Counted from the stretch's first letter, positions 1 through 7,246 are shown. The stretch: 30,519 nt of DNA from CAZGTQ01 sp964528575 (GCA_964528575.1 CAZGTQ010000029.1:1-30519), one strand, 5' to 3'. The notes: generated from the letters alone by a model not told the origin. Numbers and translations: made by a program.

Positions 1-141
1 GAGCGCGACCGCCGGCTCGATCGGCTCGTCGACCTCGCGGAGGAGCTGCGCGCCGGCGTGCCCGACGCGCTCTGCATGCTCGCGAGCGAAGGCTTCGACA
101 GCCGCGACGACCTCGGTCAGGAGCACGTCGTCGTCTGGTGA
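1..141 (+). CDS. C-terminal fragment of a possible gene cut by the window start
   Basis: Reading frame 1 is open from the first base to a TGA at 139-141 and gives 46 residues ending ...LGQEHVVVW. Third codon positions are about 94 percent G/C, as in the real genes nearby, and the fragment is charged and helical in character. No domain is recognisable. The opposite strand is also open here in a codon-aligned frame (a possible GTG start at 126 reading MLLTEVVAAVEAFARE...), with slightly lower G/C at third positions and no ribosome-binding site. The strand assignment is therefore uncertain. The 167 bases between this stop and the next start contain nothing I can name. Confidence 0.33.
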   Translation, partial: ERDRRLDRLVDLAEELRAGVPDALCMLASEGFDSRDDLGQEHVVVW

Positions 142-308
142 CGCGACGGGGCTCGACAGCTCCGCGATCCGCGCGTACGGTCCGGCCGATGCGCGAAGTG
201 CTGCCGGGCATCCACCACTGCGCGCGCGAGCACCCCGCGGCGGCGCTGCGCGAAGACGCACGAGCTCCTGCTCGTCCGAACCGAACGATAAAGGCCCCGC
301 GCCTCGCG

Positions 309-755
309 ATGACCATGCTCGTGGCTGCGCTCGCCGCCTGCGGCGAGGTCGTGTCGTCGCCGGGCTACGTCCTGAACGGCGGCTTCGCGGGCGCCTGGGT
401 CCGCGACGATCCGGACCGATCGAGCGACATGCCGGCGCGGATCGAGCTCGCGATCGCCGACCGCGTCGATCTCCTCACGAGCGCCGATCCCCACACGGGC
501 GAAATGTCGTTCGAGCCGCGCCTCCTGGCGCGCGGGGTGCTGACGCTCGACGCGGAGTCACACCCGTTCCGTCTGGACTGGCGCACGCAACCCGGCTTCT
601 GGGTGTCGTATGGCGCGAATGACGACGAGCGCGGGTTCTCGATCTGGCTCGACTCCTACCGCGTCACCGGACAGGCTTCGCGCAGACGTCCGCAACGCGA
701 CGTGCTCTTCGTCCGGTTTGGCGAAGGCCGCGCGGACACCTATCGGCGAGAGTAA
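309..755 (+). CDS. Small putative lipoprotein, function unknown
   Basis: The protein has 148 residues. The chosen ATG at 309 gives a very short n-region and a hydrophobic stretch ending in the lipobox LAAC, with Cys11 as the likely lipidated residue. Export and anchoring to a membrane are thus inferred. The mature part (residues 12-148) is soluble, mixed in charge and aromatic in its second half (FWVSYG, FSIWLDSY, DVLFVRFGEG), suggesting a small beta-rich domain. I recognise no family. The reading frame stays open well upstream of 309, but that extension would bury the signal sequence, so I reject it. No clear Shine-Dalgarno precedes 309. The stop lies 4 bases before the methyltransferase start, so the two are probably co-transcribed. 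A close second start is the ATG at 315. Confidence 0.62.
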   Translation: MTMLVAALAACGEVVSSPGYVLNGGFAGAWVRDDPDRSSDMPARIELAIADRVDLLTSADPHTGEMSFEPRLLARGVLTLDAESHPFRLDWRTQPGFWVSYGANDDERGFSIWLDSYRVTGQASRRRPQRDVLFVRFGEGRADTYRRE

Positions 756-759
756 CGCC

Positions 760-1461
760 ATGCCCGACTTCTCCCGCTTCGACGCGCGCCGCTATCCCGT
801 CGTCTCCGTGCGCGAGGGCTACCGCGACTGGCAGCCGTCGTACGAGTCGACCGTCGAGGACGCGATGGACCTCGCGCTCTTCGCGCGCGTGCAGTCCGTC
901 GACTGGCACTCCGTCGGGCGCGCCGCCGACCTCGGCTGCGGCACCGGGCGCACCGGCGCTTGGCTGCGCGCGCGCGGCGCTCGCTCGATCGACGGGATCG
1001 ACCTGACGCCGGAAATGGCCGCCGTCGCGCGTGAGCGGGGCTCTTTCGCCCGCGTCGAGGTCGGCGACGTCGCGCACACCGGCTTCGAGAGCGCGAGCTA
1101 CGAGCTCGTCACCTGCTCGCTCGTCGACGAGCACCTCGCCGAGCTCGCTCCGCTCTACCGCGAAGCGGCGCGCCTCCTGCGGCCGGGCGGCGCGTTCGTG
1201 CTCGTCGGCTACCACCCGTTCTTCATGATGCACGCGGGCATGCCGACGCACTTCGACCACCCCGAGCGCGGGCCCGTGTCCGTCGAGACGCACCTGCACC
1301 TGTTCGAGGAGCACGTCGCCGCCGGTCGCGCCGCGGGGCTCGAGCTCGCCGAGATGCACGAGCGGCGCATCGACGACGAATGGGTCGCGCTCAAGCCGCG
1401 CTGGGAACGCTACCGCGACTGGCCGATCAGCTTCGCGCTCGCCTGGCGCGCGCGCGCCTGA
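760..1461 (+). CDS. Class I SAM-dependent methyltransferase
   Basis: The protein has 233 residues with a Rossmann-type methyltransferase core. Motif I is DLGCGTG at residues 57-63, the acidic end of strand 2 is in DGIDLTPEM (about 78-86), and strand 4 is around SYELVTCSLVDEHL (113-126). It is followed by LLRPGGAFVLVGYHPFF, the usual post-motif III region. The C-terminal segment (from about 165) is a cap with several His and Trp residues that could contact a substrate. The family methylates small molecules or proteins with S-adenosylmethionine; the substrate cannot be read from sequence. A GAGAG stretch at 748-752 lies 7 bases before the ATG at 760. The gene ends one base from the stop of the convergent ATPase gene. 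Confidence 0.85.
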   Translation: MPDFSRFDARRYPVVSVREGYRDWQPSYESTVEDAMDLALFARVQSVDWHSVGRAADLGCGTGRTGAWLRARGARSIDGIDLTPEMAAVARERGSFARVEVGDVAHTGFESASYELVTCSLVDEHLAELAPLYREAARLLRPGGAFVLVGYHPFFMMHAGMPTHFDHPERGPVSVETHLHLFEEHVAAGRAAGLELAEMHERRIDDEWVALKPRWERYRDWPISFALAWRARA

Positions 1462-1462
1462 C

Positions 1463-2638
1463 TCACTCGACCCAGTCGCGCAGGTGCAGCCGCGACCACG
1501 GGACGAGCTCGCCGTCCGAGCGCCGCTGCTCCTCGTCGCCGCCGTACGCGACGACGACCTCGCGACGACGTCCGCTCGACTCGAGGTGCCCGCTCACGCG
1601 ACGCGCGCCGTCGAACAGATGGCGGGTCGGCGTTTCGGCAGCCTTCGCCTCGACGAGCGTCACGCGATCCGCGTGCTCGACGACGAGGTCCGCTTCCGCC
1701 CCGTCGCGGTCGCGGTAGAACGAGAGCCTGCCCGGTTCGCCCCGGTTCACGCGGTGCTTGCGGATCTCGGAGACGACCCTCGTCATGAAGAGCGCTCCGC
1801 GCAGCGGGTGCGAGCGGAGCTGCTCCGCGCGGCGGATGCCGAGCAGCCAACACGCGAGGCCGGTGTCGTCGAAGTACAGCTTCGGCATCTTCACCAGCCG
1901 CTTGCGCACGTTCGCGTGGAACGGCGGGACGCGGAAGACGAGGAAGCTCGTTTCGAGAATGCTCAGCCACGCCTTCGCCGTCGGCTGCGAGATGCCGCAG
2001 TCCGCCGCGAGCGCGGAGTAATTGCAGAGCTGCCCCGTGCGCCCCGCGCACAGCTCGACGAAGCGCTGGAACGCCGTCAGGTCGCCGACGTTGCTGATCG
2101 TGCGCACGTCGCGCTCGACGTACGTACCGACGTAGTCGCGCAGCCAGTCGCTCGGGTCGAGCTCGCGGTCGAAGATGCGCGGGTAGCCGCCGGCGAAGAG
2201 CGTGGCGTCGCGCGTCTCGGGATGACGCTCGAAACGGATCGTCTCGCTTCGCGCGAGCGGGAGCAGATGGAGCACCGCGGTGCGCCCGGCGAGCGATTGG
2301 CTGACCGACGCGAGCAGCGCGAGGTTCTGCGAGCTGGTGAGGATCCAGCGGCCCGGCGTCGGATCCTCGTCGAGGAGGCCCTGCAAGTACGACGGGAGCT
2401 CCGGCGCGCGCTGGATCTCGTCGAGAACCGCGCCGCTCGGAAACCGGGACAGGAACGCGCGGGGGTCCTCGTTCGCGAAAGCGCGTGCGTCCGCGGCTTC
2501 GAGGCTGGCGTAGGGGTGGTCGGGGAACAGCGCCCGGCAGAGCGTCGACCTGCCGCTCTGCCGCGAACCCGTGAGGGTGACCGCGGGCATCCGTTCGGCA
2601 GCCGCCCGGAGCCGCGGCGCGACATCCCGCTCGATCAT
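1463..2638 (-). CDS. AAA_14 / DUF4143 family ATPase with a variant Walker A
   Basis: The protein has 391 residues. Order of parts: an N-terminal P-loop domain with GSRQSGRST at residues 24-32, a Walker B-like VLDEIQR at 71-77, a sensor-like ILTSSQN near 99-105, then the DUF4143 region (FAGGYPRIFDR, YVGTYVERDVRTI, YFDDTGLACWLLGI) and a C-terminal nuclease-like stretch GAEADLVVEH...VTLVEAK. The family is widespread and often solitary; its role is poorly known. The Walker A lysine is replaced by Arg30. I place the start at the ATG at 2636-2638 because GGAG (complement of 2645-2648) lies 7 bases upstream; a TTG at 2650 would add four residues. A perfect inverted repeat sits directly on the start. 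It converges on the methyltransferase with a 1-base gap. Confidence 0.88.
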   Translation of the reverse strand: MIERDVAPRLRAAAERMPAVTLTGSRQSGRSTLCRALFPDHPYASLEAADARAFANEDPRAFLSRFPSGAVLDEIQRAPELPSYLQGLLDEDPTPGRWILTSSQNLALLASVSQSLAGRTAVLHLLPLARSETIRFERHPETRDATLFAGGYPRIFDRELDPSDWLRDYVGTYVERDVRTISNVGDLTAFQRFVELCAGRTGQLCNYSALAADCGISQPTAKAWLSILETSFLVFRVPPFHANVRKRLVKMPKLYFDDTGLACWLLGIRRAEQLRSHPLRGALFMTRVVSEIRKHRVNRGEPGRLSFYRDRDGAEADLVVEHADRVTLVEAKAAETPTRHLFDGARRVSGHLESSGRRREVVVAYGGDEEQRRSDGELVPWSRLHLRDWVE

Positions 2639-2661
2639 GGCTGGCTCCAATCTAGCCAGCC
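2639..2661 (-). promoter_or_regulatory. 8-bp perfect inverted repeat abutting the ATPase start codon
   Basis: The arms GGCTGGCT (2639-2646) and AGCCAGCC (2654-2661) are perfect, with a 7-base spacer. On the minus strand the spacer reads AGATTGG, so the element encloses TAGATT, a plausible -10 hexamer, and part of the GGAG ribosome-binding site. It ends at the ATG. Either a dimeric repressor site or an RNA hairpin masking the ribosome-binding site would fit; both are inference. Confidence 0.5.
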
Positions 2662-2667
2662 GGCAGT

Positions 2668-2686
2668 TTCAAAGTCCGATTTTGAA
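2668..2686 (-). promoter_or_regulatory. TTCAAA-N7-TTTGAA inverted repeat upstream of the ATPase gene
   Basis: The arms TTCAAA (2668-2673) and TTTGAA (2681-2686) flank GTCCGAT. The element is A/T-rich in an otherwise very GC-rich window and lies in the 79-base gap between the amidohydrolase stop and the ATPase start, where a promoter or operator for the ATPase would be expected. It is a candidate operator by position and symmetry only. Confidence 0.42.
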
Positions 2687-2717
2687 TCTGCCGCGTCGGG
2701 CGGCTTCGGCGGCTCTT

Positions 2718-4025
2718 CTACGCGGCGCTGTCCATCTTGCGCTTCAGCCGCTCGGCCAGCGCTCTGCCCTCGTTGCGCAGGTCGTGGATGTTGCCCGAGA
2801 CGAGCTCGCCGTCGCGCACGACCAGGCGGCCGCCGACGATCACGTGGCGCGTGCCGTCCGAGCCCGCGACCACCGCGTCGGCCGCGCCCTCGCGCGCCAG
2901 CGACATGTCCGTGCGGAAGAGGTCGCTCGCGAGCCGGCGCGCCGTCTGCGTGCGGCGCGCGACCGAGACCGCGTCGTCGCCGTGGCGGCGCGCGATCATC
3001 GACAGCGACGTCGCCTCGCGGCGCATGTCGGCAGGGTGGCCGTCGGTGCCGAGCGCGACGCGGTCGCAGCCGGCGAGCGCGGCGGAGTAGCCCGCGCCGA
3101 TCTGCTCGCTCGCCGTCGGCGTCTGCACGATCCAGCAACCGATCTCCACGAGCCGCTCGATCTGCGCCTCGGTGAGCTGGACTCCCGGCGAGACGATCGA
3201 GCCCGGTACGAGCGCGCCGAGCTGCGCGAGCCGGTCGACCGGGCTCTCGTAGCCACGATTCTGCGCGTCGCGCACCTCGATGGCGCTCTCGCCCAGGTGC
3301 GCGTGCAGCACCGTTCCGAGCCGCCGGCACAGCTCGCCGGCCTCGCGGATCGTCTCGTCCGACAGCGCGTACGTCGCATCGAGACCGACGCAACCGCGCA
3401 CGTTCGCGCGCGTGTTCGACAGGATGAAGCGCTTGTTCTCGAGCAGGCCGCGCTCCGCCTCCTCGGGGCCGTCGTTGCGCTCGGTCACGCCGTAGCAGAG
3501 CACGGCGCGGATGCCGAACTCGTCGCAGGCGTCCGCGATGATGTCGAGCGAGCCCTCGATGAAGTTCGGCGACTCGTGGTGGTCGATCAGGGTCGTCGTG
3601 CCCGCGAGCAGCGCCTCGGCGACGTAGAGCCGCGCCGCGGCGGCGAGCGTCCAGCGGTCGACCGCTCGATCCATCCGCCACCACGACTCCGCCAGCCGGT
3701 TGAGGTACTGGCGCGCGGGCGGGTCCGGGAAGGGCGACTCGAGCTGGGCGAGCGAGCGGTACGCGTGCGTATGGGCGTCGACCAGCCCAGGCTGGATCGT
3801 GGCGTCGGAGCAGTCGAACCAGTGGCCGCCGGGCAGCCGGCGCGTGCGGGCGGGCCCGAAGTCGAGCACGATCCCGCGCGCCGCCGTCAACGTCTCGCCA
3901 CGCGCGTCGGGTCCGAAGACCAACGGCGGCAGTTGCGCGACGCGCGGCGAGAGCTGCGGCGGCCATTGCGGATGCACACCCGGGCCGACGACCCCGCTGG
4001 TGGGGTCCCCGAACCGAATTTGCAT
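2718..4025 (-). CDS. SsnA-like amidohydrolase (ATZ/TRZ type) with several expected histidines missing
   Basis: The protein has 435 residues with the amidohydrolase fold: an N-terminal beta-sandwich half, a TIM barrel beginning at QPGLVDAHTHA (HxH at 85 and 87), and a returning C-terminal sandwich strand (HVIVGGRLVVRDGEL). The stretch WWRMDRA ... AGTTTLIDHHESPN ... IEGSLD resembles SsnA-type aminohydrolases and related guanine/cytosine deaminases. H241/H243, E246 (HAHLGES) and D328 (GTDGH) are retained. Three other expected positions are changed: GLHA is GLDA (D216), the strand-6 AHG/GHC histidine is replaced in IVSPGV (279-280), and HNPESN is TPTASE. Hydrolytic deamination is therefore doubtful. 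The start at 4025 follows a purine-rich GGGGGAAGGAAG; an ATG at 4045 is the alternative. Confidence 0.82.
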   Translation of the reverse strand: MQIRFGDPTSGVVGPGVHPQWPPQLSPRVAQLPPLVFGPDARGETLTAARGIVLDFGPARTRRLPGGHWFDCSDATIQPGLVDAHTHAYRSLAQLESPFPDPPARQYLNRLAESWWRMDRAVDRWTLAAAARLYVAEALLAGTTTLIDHHESPNFIEGSLDIIADACDEFGIRAVLCYGVTERNDGPEEAERGLLENKRFILSNTRANVRGCVGLDATYALSDETIREAGELCRRLGTVLHAHLGESAIEVRDAQNRGYESPVDRLAQLGALVPGSIVSPGVQLTEAQIERLVEIGCWIVQTPTASEQIGAGYSAALAGCDRVALGTDGHPADMRREATSLSMIARRHGDDAVSVARRTQTARRLASDLFRTDMSLAREGAADAVVAGSDGTRHVIVGGRLVVRDGELVSGNIHDLRNEGRALAERLKRKMDSAA

Positions 4026-4091
4026 CTTCCTTCCCCCGGATTGCATGCGGTTCCCCTTCCGCTTCGGTTTGCAGGTTGGATGCCCGGGGAC

Positions 4092-4148
4092 GATCGGCAG
4101 CCTGGGGGGCCGATCTGAAGTCCGGCGTGTCTTTGCACCGACGCCGGA
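4092..4148. promoter_or_regulatory. Divergent intergenic region with two perfect inverted repeats
   Basis: Between the leftward amidohydrolase and the rightward small ORF/kinase lie two perfect repeats. GATCGGC (4092-4098) pairs with GCCGATC (4109-4115) across 10 bases. TCCGGCGT (4121-4128) pairs with ACGCCGGA (4141-4148) across 12 bases. Divergent promoters must lie in this 147-base gap, so these are candidate operators or 5' leader hairpins of the kinase transcript. No function is demonstrated. Confidence 0.4.
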
Positions 4149-4172
4149 CCCGTGCCTACCCTCGTAGATCCC

Positions 4173-4298
4173 ATGCGCTGCACGCTCGTCCACGCCGCGG
4201 CCGCCTTGGCGCTGTCGCTGCCGCTCTCGTCCCGGGCGCCGACCCGGACGCCGACTCACGCGCCCGCGGTGCGCCGCGACGAGCCGGGGATCGCATGA
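4173..4298 (+). CDS. Small signal-peptide-like ORF overlapping the kinase start
   Basis: The 41-codon frame reads MRCTLVHAAAALALSLPL... and ends ...RRDEPGIA. It has a positively charged start, a hydrophobic core of about 13 residues and a proline/threonine-rich tail, like a secretion signal with almost no mature part. Third positions are G/C in all but ACT and GCA. Its TGA (4296-4298) overlaps the kinase ATG (4295-4297) as ATGA, typical of translational coupling. It may be a leader peptide, a tiny exported peptide or a chance frame in GC-rich DNA. No ribosome-binding site is evident. Confidence 0.4.
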   Translation: MRCTLVHAAAALALSLPLSSRAPTRTPTHAPAVRRDEPGIA

Positions 4299-5230
4299 GC
4301 GCACCTCCGCGGCGGCGCGCGCTGGGCATCGACGGCGGCGGCTCGCGCACGCGCGCGGCGCTCGTCGACGGGTCGGGCCGCGTGCTCGGCCGCGGCGAGT
4401 CGGGGCCCGCGCACCTTTGCGACGCGGCGCTCGAGAGCGTGCGCGCGAGCCTCGACGCCGCGCGCCGCGAGGCGTGGCGCGCGGCCGGCGAGGAGCCGCG
4501 CGCGGCCGATGCCGCGTTCCTCGGCGTCGCGGGCGCGGGCGACGCGACGGTGCGCGCGACGCTCGAGCGGATCGCGGTCGAGCTCGAGCTCGCTCGCCCG
4601 GGCGCGGTGCGGGTCGACACCGACCTGCGCGCGGCGCTCGCGGGCGGGCTGGGCGGCGAGAGCGAGCCGGGGATCGTCGTCGTCGCGGGCACCGGCTCGG
4701 CGTGCTACGGGCGCGCGCACGGCCGCGAGGCGCGCGCGGGCGGGTGGGGGAGCCTCGCGGACGACGCGGGCTCGGGCTACGACCTCGGCCGGCGCGCGAT
4801 CGCGGCGTGCCTGCGTGCGCACGACGGACGCGGCGAGCCGACGGCGCTGACGCGGCGCGTGCTCGTCGCCCTCGGCGCGAGCGACTGGCGCGAGCTCGTC
4901 GGCTCGCTCGACGCGCGCCGCGACCGGCGGCGCGTCGCGCAGCTCGCGCCGCTGGTCCTCGCGGCGAAGGCCGAGGGCGATGCGATCGCGCACGCGATCG
5001 TCGCGGCAGGCGCGGACGAGCTCGCGCTCGCGGCCGCGGCGGTCGCGTGCGCGCTCGAGCTCGAAGCGCCGCGCATCGTCGCCGCCGGCGGCGTGCTCGG
5101 CGACGCGAGCTACCGCACCGCGCTCGCGGCCGCGCTCGCGGCGCGCCTGCCCCGCGCGCACCTCGCGGAGCCGCGCGAGCCGGCGGACGTCGGCGCGGCG
5201 CGCATCGCGCTCGCTCTTGCGGGCTCCTGA
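4295..5230 (+). CDS. BadF/BadG/BcrA/BcrD-family kinase, N-acetylglucosamine-kinase-like
   Basis: The protein has 311 residues of the ASKHA (actin/hexokinase) fold. The N-terminal phosphate loop is GIDGGGSRTRAAL (11-23). D110 in VDTDLRAAL is the likely catalytic base region, the second phosphate loop is VVAGTGSACYG (129-139), and GWGSLADDAGSGYDLGRRAI (150-169) is a hallmark of the BadF/NAGK family. The C-terminal half is Ala/Leu-rich helices ending with AAGGVLGD, the adenosine loop. The likely reaction is ATP-dependent phosphorylation of an amino sugar such as GlcNAc; the length fits NAGK rather than the benzoyl-CoA reductase activators, and no radical-activator Cys motif is seen. GGGGA at 4286-4290 lies 4 bases before the ATG. 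A role in recycling amino sugars for the polysaccharide genes downstream is inference. Confidence 0.8.
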   Translation: MSAPPRRRALGIDGGGSRTRAALVDGSGRVLGRGESGPAHLCDAALESVRASLDAARREAWRAAGEEPRAADAAFLGVAGAGDATVRATLERIAVELELARPGAVRVDTDLRAALAGGLGGESEPGIVVVAGTGSACYGRAHGREARAGGWGSLADDAGSGYDLGRRAIAACLRAHDGRGEPTALTRRVLVALGASDWRELVGSLDARRDRRRVAQLAPLVLAAKAEGDAIAHAIVAAGADELALAAAAVACALELEAPRIVAAGGVLGDASYRTALAAALAARLPRAHLAEPREPADVGAARIALALAGS

Positions 5231-5346
5231 TCGGGACGGGTCGTACGGGTCGTGCGTCGCTTGCGTAAATCCGGGATGGGGAGCGCGGCGGCGCGCCATG
5301 CATCTAGCGTGAAGTCCGGCCACCCGACAGACCCGAGGGAACCGCC

Positions 5347-7110
5347 ATGAGCCACTCCATCCGGATCGCGTGTTGGTCGAGCATCGCGATCGCCGCGTTC
5401 GCGAGCAGCCCCTTGCTCGCGCAGACCCAGACCGACTTCAAGCGCATCGTGAAGAACGGGGCCGGCCCGGGCATGGTCGCCGGCGACTTCACGGGAGACC
5501 AGCTCCCGGACGTGATCTACGCGGACCAGAGCGAGCCGGGAAACCTGCGCCTCGTTCGCAACCTGGGGCTCGGCGCGTCGAGCTCGCCCGTCCTCGTCCT
5601 CGCGGGCGAGGTCGTGAGCAAGTGGCTCGTCGCCGGCGACGTCGACGGCGACAACGACCTCGACCTCGTGTTCGGGACGCGGCCGCAGCCGTCGACGACG
5701 CCGCCGCCGTTCCCGCCGTTCCCGCCGCCCGGCTCCGTCGGTCCGAAGGGGCGCGTCGGCGTCGCGCTCAACGACGGGACCGGCGCGTTCACGCTCGTTC
5801 GCAGCGCGCTGCCGTTCGACGACAACGGAACGGTCGCGCGCGTCGGCCGCGCGAACGCCGACGCGTTCGACGACCTGTTCGTGCTCACGAACGCCGGCAT
5901 CACCGTGATGCTCGGCGACGGGACGGGCGCGTTCGCGCACTTCGCGGACTTCGCGAAGACCGATCCCGCGCTCCTGCCGCCGACGGCGCCCGGCGACGTC
6001 CTGTTCGATCAGAGCGCGGGGCTCGCGCTCGGCGACTACGACGCAGACGGCGACCAGGACGTCGCGGTCGTCAACCACGGATTCGCGATCTTCAATCCCG
6101 CGACGCTGTTCACGTTCGTCACGCTCGACCGGATCGCGATCCACGACAACGACGGCGCCGGCAACCTGACGCCGGGAGCGTCGATCGCGACCGGACCGGA
6201 CACGACGGCTCTGCTCGCGCGCGACTTCGACGGCAACGGCCGCGCCGATCTCGCCGCGCTCGTCCCGGGCGACAACCAGGGCGGCGTCGACGCCGGCCGG
6301 CTCGAGGTGCACCTCAGCGCCTCGGGAGGCTTCACGACGACGCAGTACACGCCCGACTTCAACCCGTTCCGCCTCCTCACGGGCGATTTCGACGGAGACG
6401 GCTTCGAGGACCTCGCGACGATCGGCTTCAGCACGTTCTGGGTCTTCAACCCGCTCAGCCTGTTCACGCCGCCGCCCGGCTGGCAGCAGCAGCTCAGCGT
6501 GCTGCGCGGCGACGGCACCGGCTCGTTCAACCAGCCGCCGATCGTCTCGCTCTGCCGCAGCCACCGGTTCGCGAGCGCCGCCGACTTCGACGGCGACGGC
6601 TCGGACGACGTCGTCGCGACGACGATCGCGGGCGCGAACCAGCACTACGTGCGCTACTTGATGAGCGGGCCGCGCCAGTTCGTGCGCTATCCCGGCACCG
6701 GCGAGGACCTGACGCTCGCCACCGGCGTCAACGCGGGCACGCCGACCGGCGGCGCTCCGTTCGACGAGAAGACGGCGACGCTGGGCGACGTCATCACGCT
6801 CGAGATCGCTTCGCCGGGCGGCGCGTTCGTCGGAGCGCCGGCGTTCCTGATCGTCGGCGAGGTCCCGCTCGACCCGATCATCCTGACGGTGCCGGGCTAC
6901 CAGAACCTGTTCTTCTTCGGCCTGTTCGTCGACGCGCTGCCGATCGCAGGGCCGAGCGGGCCGGGCGCGGCCGGCGCGAGCCTCGTGTCGATCCCGCCGA
7001 TTCCGCCGCTCTTCGGCAGCACGTACTTCCTGCAGGTGGCGGCGCTGTCGAGCCTCGCGGCCAACGGGGTCTACGCCTCGACGGACCTGCACACGTTCGC
7101 GATCCAGTAG
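5347..7110 (+). CDS. Secreted FG-GAP/VCBS repeat protein
   Basis: The protein has 587 residues. Residues 1-26 form a Sec signal peptide (hydrophobic SSIAIAAFASSPLLA then QTQTD). At least seven FG-GAP units with calcium-binding loops follow: GDFTGDQLPD (46-55), GDVDGDNDLD (97-106), then GDYDADGDQD, RDFDGNGRAD, GDFDGDGFED and ADFDGDGSDD, consistent with an integrin-alpha-like beta-propeller. A Pro-rich loop (118-129) interrupts one blade. The C-terminal about 120 residues form a separate beta-rich domain (FGSTYFLQVAALSS). Such proteins are extracellular binding or structural proteins; the ligand is unknown. GAGGGA lies 6 bases before the ATG at 5347. A strong hairpin follows 26 bases after the stop, so it is probably monocistronic. 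Confidence 0.85.
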   Translation: MSHSIRIACWSSIAIAAFASSPLLAQTQTDFKRIVKNGAGPGMVAGDFTGDQLPDVIYADQSEPGNLRLVRNLGLGASSSPVLVLAGEVVSKWLVAGDVDGDNDLDLVFGTRPQPSTTPPPFPPFPPPGSVGPKGRVGVALNDGTGAFTLVRSALPFDDNGTVARVGRANADAFDDLFVLTNAGITVMLGDGTGAFAHFADFAKTDPALLPPTAPGDVLFDQSAGLALGDYDADGDQDVAVVNHGFAIFNPATLFTFVTLDRIAIHDNDGAGNLTPGASIATGPDTTALLARDFDGNGRADLAALVPGDNQGGVDAGRLEVHLSASGGFTTTQYTPDFNPFRLLTGDFDGDGFEDLATIGFSTFWVFNPLSLFTPPPGWQQQLSVLRGDGTGSFNQPPIVSLCRSHRFASAADFDGDGSDDVVATTIAGANQHYVRYLMSGPRQFVRYPGTGEDLTLATGVNAGTPTGGAPFDEKTATLGDVITLEIASPGGAFVGAPAFLIVGEVPLDPIILTVPGYQNLFFFGLFVDALPIAGPSGPGAAGASLVSIPPIPPLFGSTYFLQVAALSSLAANGVYASTDLHTFAIQ

Positions 7111-7136
7111 GGCATCGCGAGGACGAGCGAGCTAAC

Positions 7137-7164
7137 CGGGGCCGCGCGACCGAGCGCGGCCCCG
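7137..7164 (+). terminator. Strong GC hairpin after the FG-GAP gene
   Basis: An 11-bp perfect stem (7137-7147 pairing with 7154-7164; core GGGGCCGCGC / GCGCGGCCCC) with loop GACCGA begins 26 bases after the stop at 7110. There is no T-tract, so it is a terminator-like hairpin rather than a canonical intrinsic terminator. Confidence 0.55.
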
Positions 7165-7169
7165 TGCGT

Positions 7170-7211
7170 GTCCGGACCGTTGTCCGGACCGTTGTCCGGA
7201 CATGCGTCCGG
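7170..7211. repeat. Phased array of the palindrome GTCCGGAC (12-bp period)
   Basis: GTCCGGAC, itself a perfect 8-bp palindrome, occurs at 7170-7177, 7182-7189 and 7194-7201. A degenerate fourth copy (TCCGG at 7207-7211) continues the same 12-bp spacing. The spacers between copies are CGTT. It lies upstream of the gene at 7354 and downstream of the terminator hairpin. Confidence 0.7.
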
Positions 7212-7219
7212 CGTCTGGA

Positions 7220-7246
7220 CCGCTCGTCCAGGGCCTGGACGAGCGG
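7220..7246. repeat. 27-bp near-perfect palindrome
   Basis: The arms CCGCTCGTCCAGG (7220-7232) and CCTGGACGAGCGG (7234-7246) are perfect and separated by one G. Such symmetry can be a dimeric protein site, a cruciform or, in RNA, a hairpin of about 11 bp. It is 107 bases before the start of the next gene. Confidence 0.65.

Noticed and set aside
4165..4175. TAGA-N4-ATG context shared with the gene starting at 18558 as a leaderless-promoter motif
   Set aside because: The hexamer would end only a few bases before the start codon, too close for a -10 box, and two examples are not enough.
2718..5303. N-terminal extension of the amidohydrolase by hundreds of Arg/Ala-rich residues
   Set aside because: It runs through the divergent intergenic region and antisense to the kinase; a purine-rich ribosome-binding site supports the start at 4025.
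7170..7211. Short CRISPR array
   Set aside because: Repeats of 8 bp with 4-base spacers are far too short and the spacers are identical.
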